62,117 nucleotides of DNA from Bacteroidales bacterium (GTDB lineage: Bacteria > Bacteroidota > Bacteroidia > Bacteroidales > UBA932). This document shows positions 61,737-62,117 of the stretch, piece after piece; position 1 is the first letter of the stretch, and every line of letters starts with the position of its first letter. The position numbers were made by a program, and so were the translations under genes. The stretch spans positions 1 to 62,117 of the forward strand of contig JAGCCX010000062.1 of the NCBI GenBank assembly GCA_017651465.1. The letters run 5' to 3'. A model generated the notes under the pieces. That model searched no databases and had not been told where the DNA came from. It saw only the letters and a program-made list of their open reading frames with translations.

Positions 61737-62117
61737 AATATTACCGCCTCTTATTGTGGTCCTGCTGCTGACGGCTGTCGCTCCGCGACTGGCCCGGCTC
61801 GACTACGAATACAAGAAGGGAAGTACCTGGGACTACGAGACCCTCTTCGCCCCCTTCGATTTCCCCGTACTCAAAACTACGGAGCAGATCCAGGCCGAGA
61901 TGGACAAGGCCGCCGATGTCTTCGTCCCTTATTTCAATTATCTTCCCGATGTCACCTCCTCCAGCCTCAGGAGACTGTCGGAGATCGATCTGGGGCCTCT
62001 GGATTCGCTTGCTGCCGCGTCGATGGACGCCATTATGGAGAGGGGAGTGGTTGCCGATGACGCCCTGCCCCAGGAGAGCGACGTAATATTTGTCCAGAAG
62101 GACAAGCGGGCGGTAAA
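61711..62117 (+). CDS. 7TM-HD family phosphohydrolase, N-terminal part (PgpH-like, cut by right edge)
   Basis: An open frame starting at GTG 61711 overlaps the SDR stop by 26 nt and continues through the window edge. The product starts MKPTVRLSKILPPLIVVLLL, a TM segment, then LDYEYKKGSTWDYETLFAPF and FPVLKTTEQIQAEMDKAADV. This is the periplasmic leader pattern of the Bacteroidota 7TM-7TMR-HD proteins, which hydrolyse cyclic-di-AMP in other phyla. Only 135 codons are seen and the HD domain is outside. The start codon is uncertain, because no in-frame ATG is nearby. Confidence 0.75.
   Translation, partial: MKPTVRLSKILPPLIVVLLLTAVAPRLARLDYEYKKGSTWDYETLFAPFDFPVLKTTEQIQAEMDKAADVFVPYFNYLPDVTSSSLRRLSEIDLGPLDSLAAASMDAIMERGVVADDALPQESDVIFVQKDKRAV

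Overview
This window reads as a chromosome segment of a GC-rich member of the Bacteroidales (Bacteroidota). The evidence is an adjacent SusC/SusD pair, many lipoproteins with a Cys lipobox, repeated promoter boxes of the Bacteroides type TAnnTTTG, a serine palmitoyltransferase gene (bacterial sphingolipids) and BACON/fimbrillin-like surface proteins. Genus cannot be decided from the sequence alone.

Layout. (1) 1-5469, minus strand: a histidine-utilisation operon ftcD-hutU-hutH-hutI, with hutI cut by the left edge. (2) 5566-7468, plus strand: a YitT-family membrane protein and a two-domain lipoprotein, closed by a bidirectional terminator. (3) 7512-37513, minus strand: about 30 kb of co-directional genes forming a complete pectin locus. 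From the promoter end these are GH28 polygalacturonase, a CE12-CE8 esterase fusion, GH105 unsaturated uronyl hydrolase, an Fn3-PL1 lyase, SusC, SusD, a DUF4957-like lipoprotein, UxaC, UxaA, a small ORF, a BACON lipoprotein, a second small ORF, a large PL1 lyase, UxaB, an ExuT-like transporter, a DUF4861 lipoprotein, KduD, KduI, KdgK and Eda. Together they can depolymerise pectin and take both galacturonate (UxaC-UxaB-UxaA) and unsaturated uronate (KduI-KduD) to 2-keto-3-deoxygluconate, then via KdgK and Eda to pyruvate and glyceraldehyde-3-phosphate. (4) 37514-41005: a divergent LacI regulator with two operator-like repeats, and a GH3 glycosidase. (5) 41008-50149: nicotinamidase, a two-gene ABC exporter with a thioesterase, a preQ1 riboswitch candidate with the queuosine genes yhhQ-queF, a CBM9-like protein, a sugar/aminoglycoside kinase-like protein, a NamZ-like exo-muramidase, a GC-rich tandem repeat and the SRP RNA. 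(6) 50150-62117: cytidine deaminase, phosphoglucomutase and an FtsE-like ATPase (minus strand), then TPR protein, outer-membrane barrel, gyrB, serine palmitoyltransferase, an SDR and the start of a 7TM-HD phosphohydrolase (plus strand).

The least explained signal is a family of short in-frame repeats with a conserved GGCCAARGTCGGC core. It sits inside three unrelated enzymes: hutI, the GH105 hydrolase and uxaA. In hutI and GH105 it recurs with a 48-bp (16-residue) period. The uxaA copy is in the opposite orientation, shares an uninterrupted 27-bp core with the GH105 copy, and has different but still self-complementary flanking arms. This looks like a mobile or recombinogenic palindromic element that tolerates insertion into protein loops, conceptually like Rickettsia palindromic elements.
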